Source of the DNA: Pseudomonadota bacterium
GTDB taxonomy: Bacteria; Pseudomonadota; Alphaproteobacteria; Acetobacterales; Acetobacteraceae
DNA: 14,891 bases
Reading direction: 5' to 3'
Assembly (NCBI GenBank): GCA_021826485.1
Contig: JAKAZX010000047.1
Location: 1-14,891 of the forward strand
Position numbers and translations under genes: made by a program. The notes under the pieces are model-generated. The model saw only the letters and a program-made list of their open reading frames with translations, was not told the origin of the DNA and ran no database searches. How positions within the stretch are numbered: the first letter of the stretch is position 1; the number at the start of each line of letters is the position of its first letter. Shown here in pieces: positions 13,856 through 14,891 of this stretch.

Positions 13856-14891
13856 TCACGCCGCTTCCAGCACGATCGTCGCGAGCGGGGGCAGGGTCAG
13901 CGACAGGGAGGCGGGGAGGTCGTTGCTAGGCTGCGCCTCGGCCGCCACCCAGCCGCCATTGCCCGTGTTCGATCCGCCGTAGATTGCGGCGTCGCTGTTG
14001 AACACCTCCCGCCAGCCGCCGCCTTGCGGCACGCCGAGCCGGTAGCCGACGCGGGGGATCGGGGTGAAATTGCACACCGTGAGCACCGGGCGGTCACCGT
14101 CCTGCCCGAAGCGGAGCCAGGCGAACACGCTGTTGTCCCGGTCGTTCAGCACCACCCAGCGGAAACCCTCGGCCTCCGCGTCGCCGCGGTGCAGGGCGGG
14201 GGTTTCGCGGTACAATCGGTTCAGGTCGCGCACCATGCGCTGCACGCCGGCATGGCGCGGATCATCCAGCAGGTGCCAGTCGAGCTCGCCGTCGTGGTTC
14301 CATTCCCGTTCCTGCGCGAACTCCCCGCCCATGAACAGCAGCTTCTTGCCGGGATGCGTCCACATGAAACCCAGATAGGCGCGCAGGTTGGCGAATTTCT
14401 GCCATTCATCGCCCGGCATCCTGCCGATCAGCGAGCCCTTTCCGTACACCACCTCATCATGCGACAGCGGCAGCACGAAGCGTTCGGAGAAGGCGTAGAC
14501 GAGACCGAAGGTGATGCTGTCGTGGTGCCAGCGACGATACACCGGGTTTTCCTGCATGTAGTGCAGGGTGTCGTGCATCCAGCCCATGTTCCATTTGTAG
14601 CTGAAGCCGAGGCCGCCATCCTCCGGCGTGCGGGTGACGCCGGGCCAGGCGGTGCTCTCCTCCGCGATCAGCACTGCGCCGGGGCAGCGTTCGCGCACCG
14701 TGCGGCTGAGTTCTTGCAGGAATGCCACCGCCTCCAGATTCTCACGTCCGCCGTAGCGGTTCGGCACCCACTCGCCGTCCCGCCTGCTGTAGTCGCGATA
14801 CAGCATGGAGGCGACGGCATCCACGCGCAGCCCGTCCGCATGGTAGTGTTCCAGCCAGTGCAGCGCGCTGCCGATCAGGAAGCCGCGCACC
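13856..14891 (-). CDS. glgB: 1,4-alpha-glucan branching enzyme, C-terminal part
   Basis: The C-terminal half of the glycogen branching enzyme (GH13), which cuts an alpha-1,4 glucan and rejoins the piece through an alpha-1,6 link. The 5' part lies beyond the right edge; the GTG at 14890 is an internal Val codon, not a start. Visible in order: RGFLIGSALHWLEHYHADGL then RVDAVASMLYRDYSR with the nucleophile Asp, NLEAVAFLQELS, AVLIAEESTAWPGVT with the acid/base Glu, LGFSYKWNMGWMHDTL, FVLPLSHDEVVYGKGSL with the third catalytic Asp, LLFMGGEFAQEREWNHD, and the all-beta C-terminal domain with VCNFTPIPRVGYRLGVP. The fragment aligns with the family to its normal end. In glycogen clusters glgB is usually followed by or mixed with glgX, glgC, glgA or tre genes; here the next gene is the lipocalin. 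Confidence 0.95.
   Translation of the reverse strand, partial: VRGFLIGSALHWLEHYHADGLRVDAVASMLYRDYSRRDGEWVPNRYGGRENLEAVAFLQELSRTVRERCPGAVLIAEESTAWPGVTRTPEDGGLGFSYKWNMGWMHDTLHYMQENPVYRRWHHDSITFGLVYAFSERFVLPLSHDEVVYGKGSLIGRMPGDEWQKFANLRAYLGFMWTHPGKKLLFMGGEFAQEREWNHDGELDWHLLDDPRHAGVQRMVRDLNRLYRETPALHRGDAEAEGFRWVVLNDRDNSVFAWLRFGQDGDRPVLTVCNFTPIPRVGYRLGVPQGGGWREVFNSDAAIYGGSNTGNGGWVAAEAQPSNDLPASLSLTLPPLATIVLEAA

Overview
The window is about 15 kb of very GC-rich DNA with densely packed genes. The composition, the Hint_2-type protein, the tannase-family enzyme, the BenE transporter and the RDD/Bpt gene pair all suggest an alphaproteobacterium, most likely Acetobacteraceae or a close Rhodospirillales relative. 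This placement comes from gene content only.

Layout. (1) Positions 1-1755: the 3' end of a tannase/feruloyl esterase gene (+) runs convergently into, and overlaps, a gene (-) for a protein with an acidic beta-rich N-terminal half and a C-terminal Hint (Hedgehog/intein-type) domain. (2) Positions 1971-4525: three + strand genes for a membrane sterol desaturase/fatty acid hydroxylase-family protein, a small cupin and a BenE-type transporter. (3) Positions 4522-4758: a compact non-coding element with imperfect terminal inverted repeats and two strong, oppositely oriented palindromes; it supplies the benE stop codon. (4) Positions 4831-6769: a tight + strand cluster of glutathione S-transferase, RDD membrane protein and the N-degron leucyltransferase Bpt; the last two overlap in ATGA. 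(5) Positions 6781-14891 (-): an alpha-glucan/trehalose region transcribed right to left, with the 3' part of glgB, a secreted lipocalin-like gene, then treZ-treY-otsA joined by 4-nt ATGA overlaps.

How the genes fit together. GlgB builds branched glycogen. TreY and TreZ convert the reducing ends of malto-oligosaccharides or glycogen to free trehalose. OtsA makes trehalose-6-phosphate from a nucleotide-glucose. The operon therefore joins two routes to trehalose, as expected for a desiccation- or osmotic-stress module. No trehalose-6-phosphate phosphatase (OtsB), GlgX or TreS gene is visible here. The lipocalin gene sits inside this otherwise functional block, with an AT-rich stretch upstream, and looks like a later insertion.

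I found no convincing new multi-gene system. The observations most worth a second look are the element at 4522-4758, the absence of basic residues in the first 186 residues of the Hint protein, the lipocalin insertion between glgB and treZ, and a 13-codon leader frame whose stop overlaps the treZ start as TAATG. No rRNA, tRNA, CRISPR array or transposase gene was recognised.
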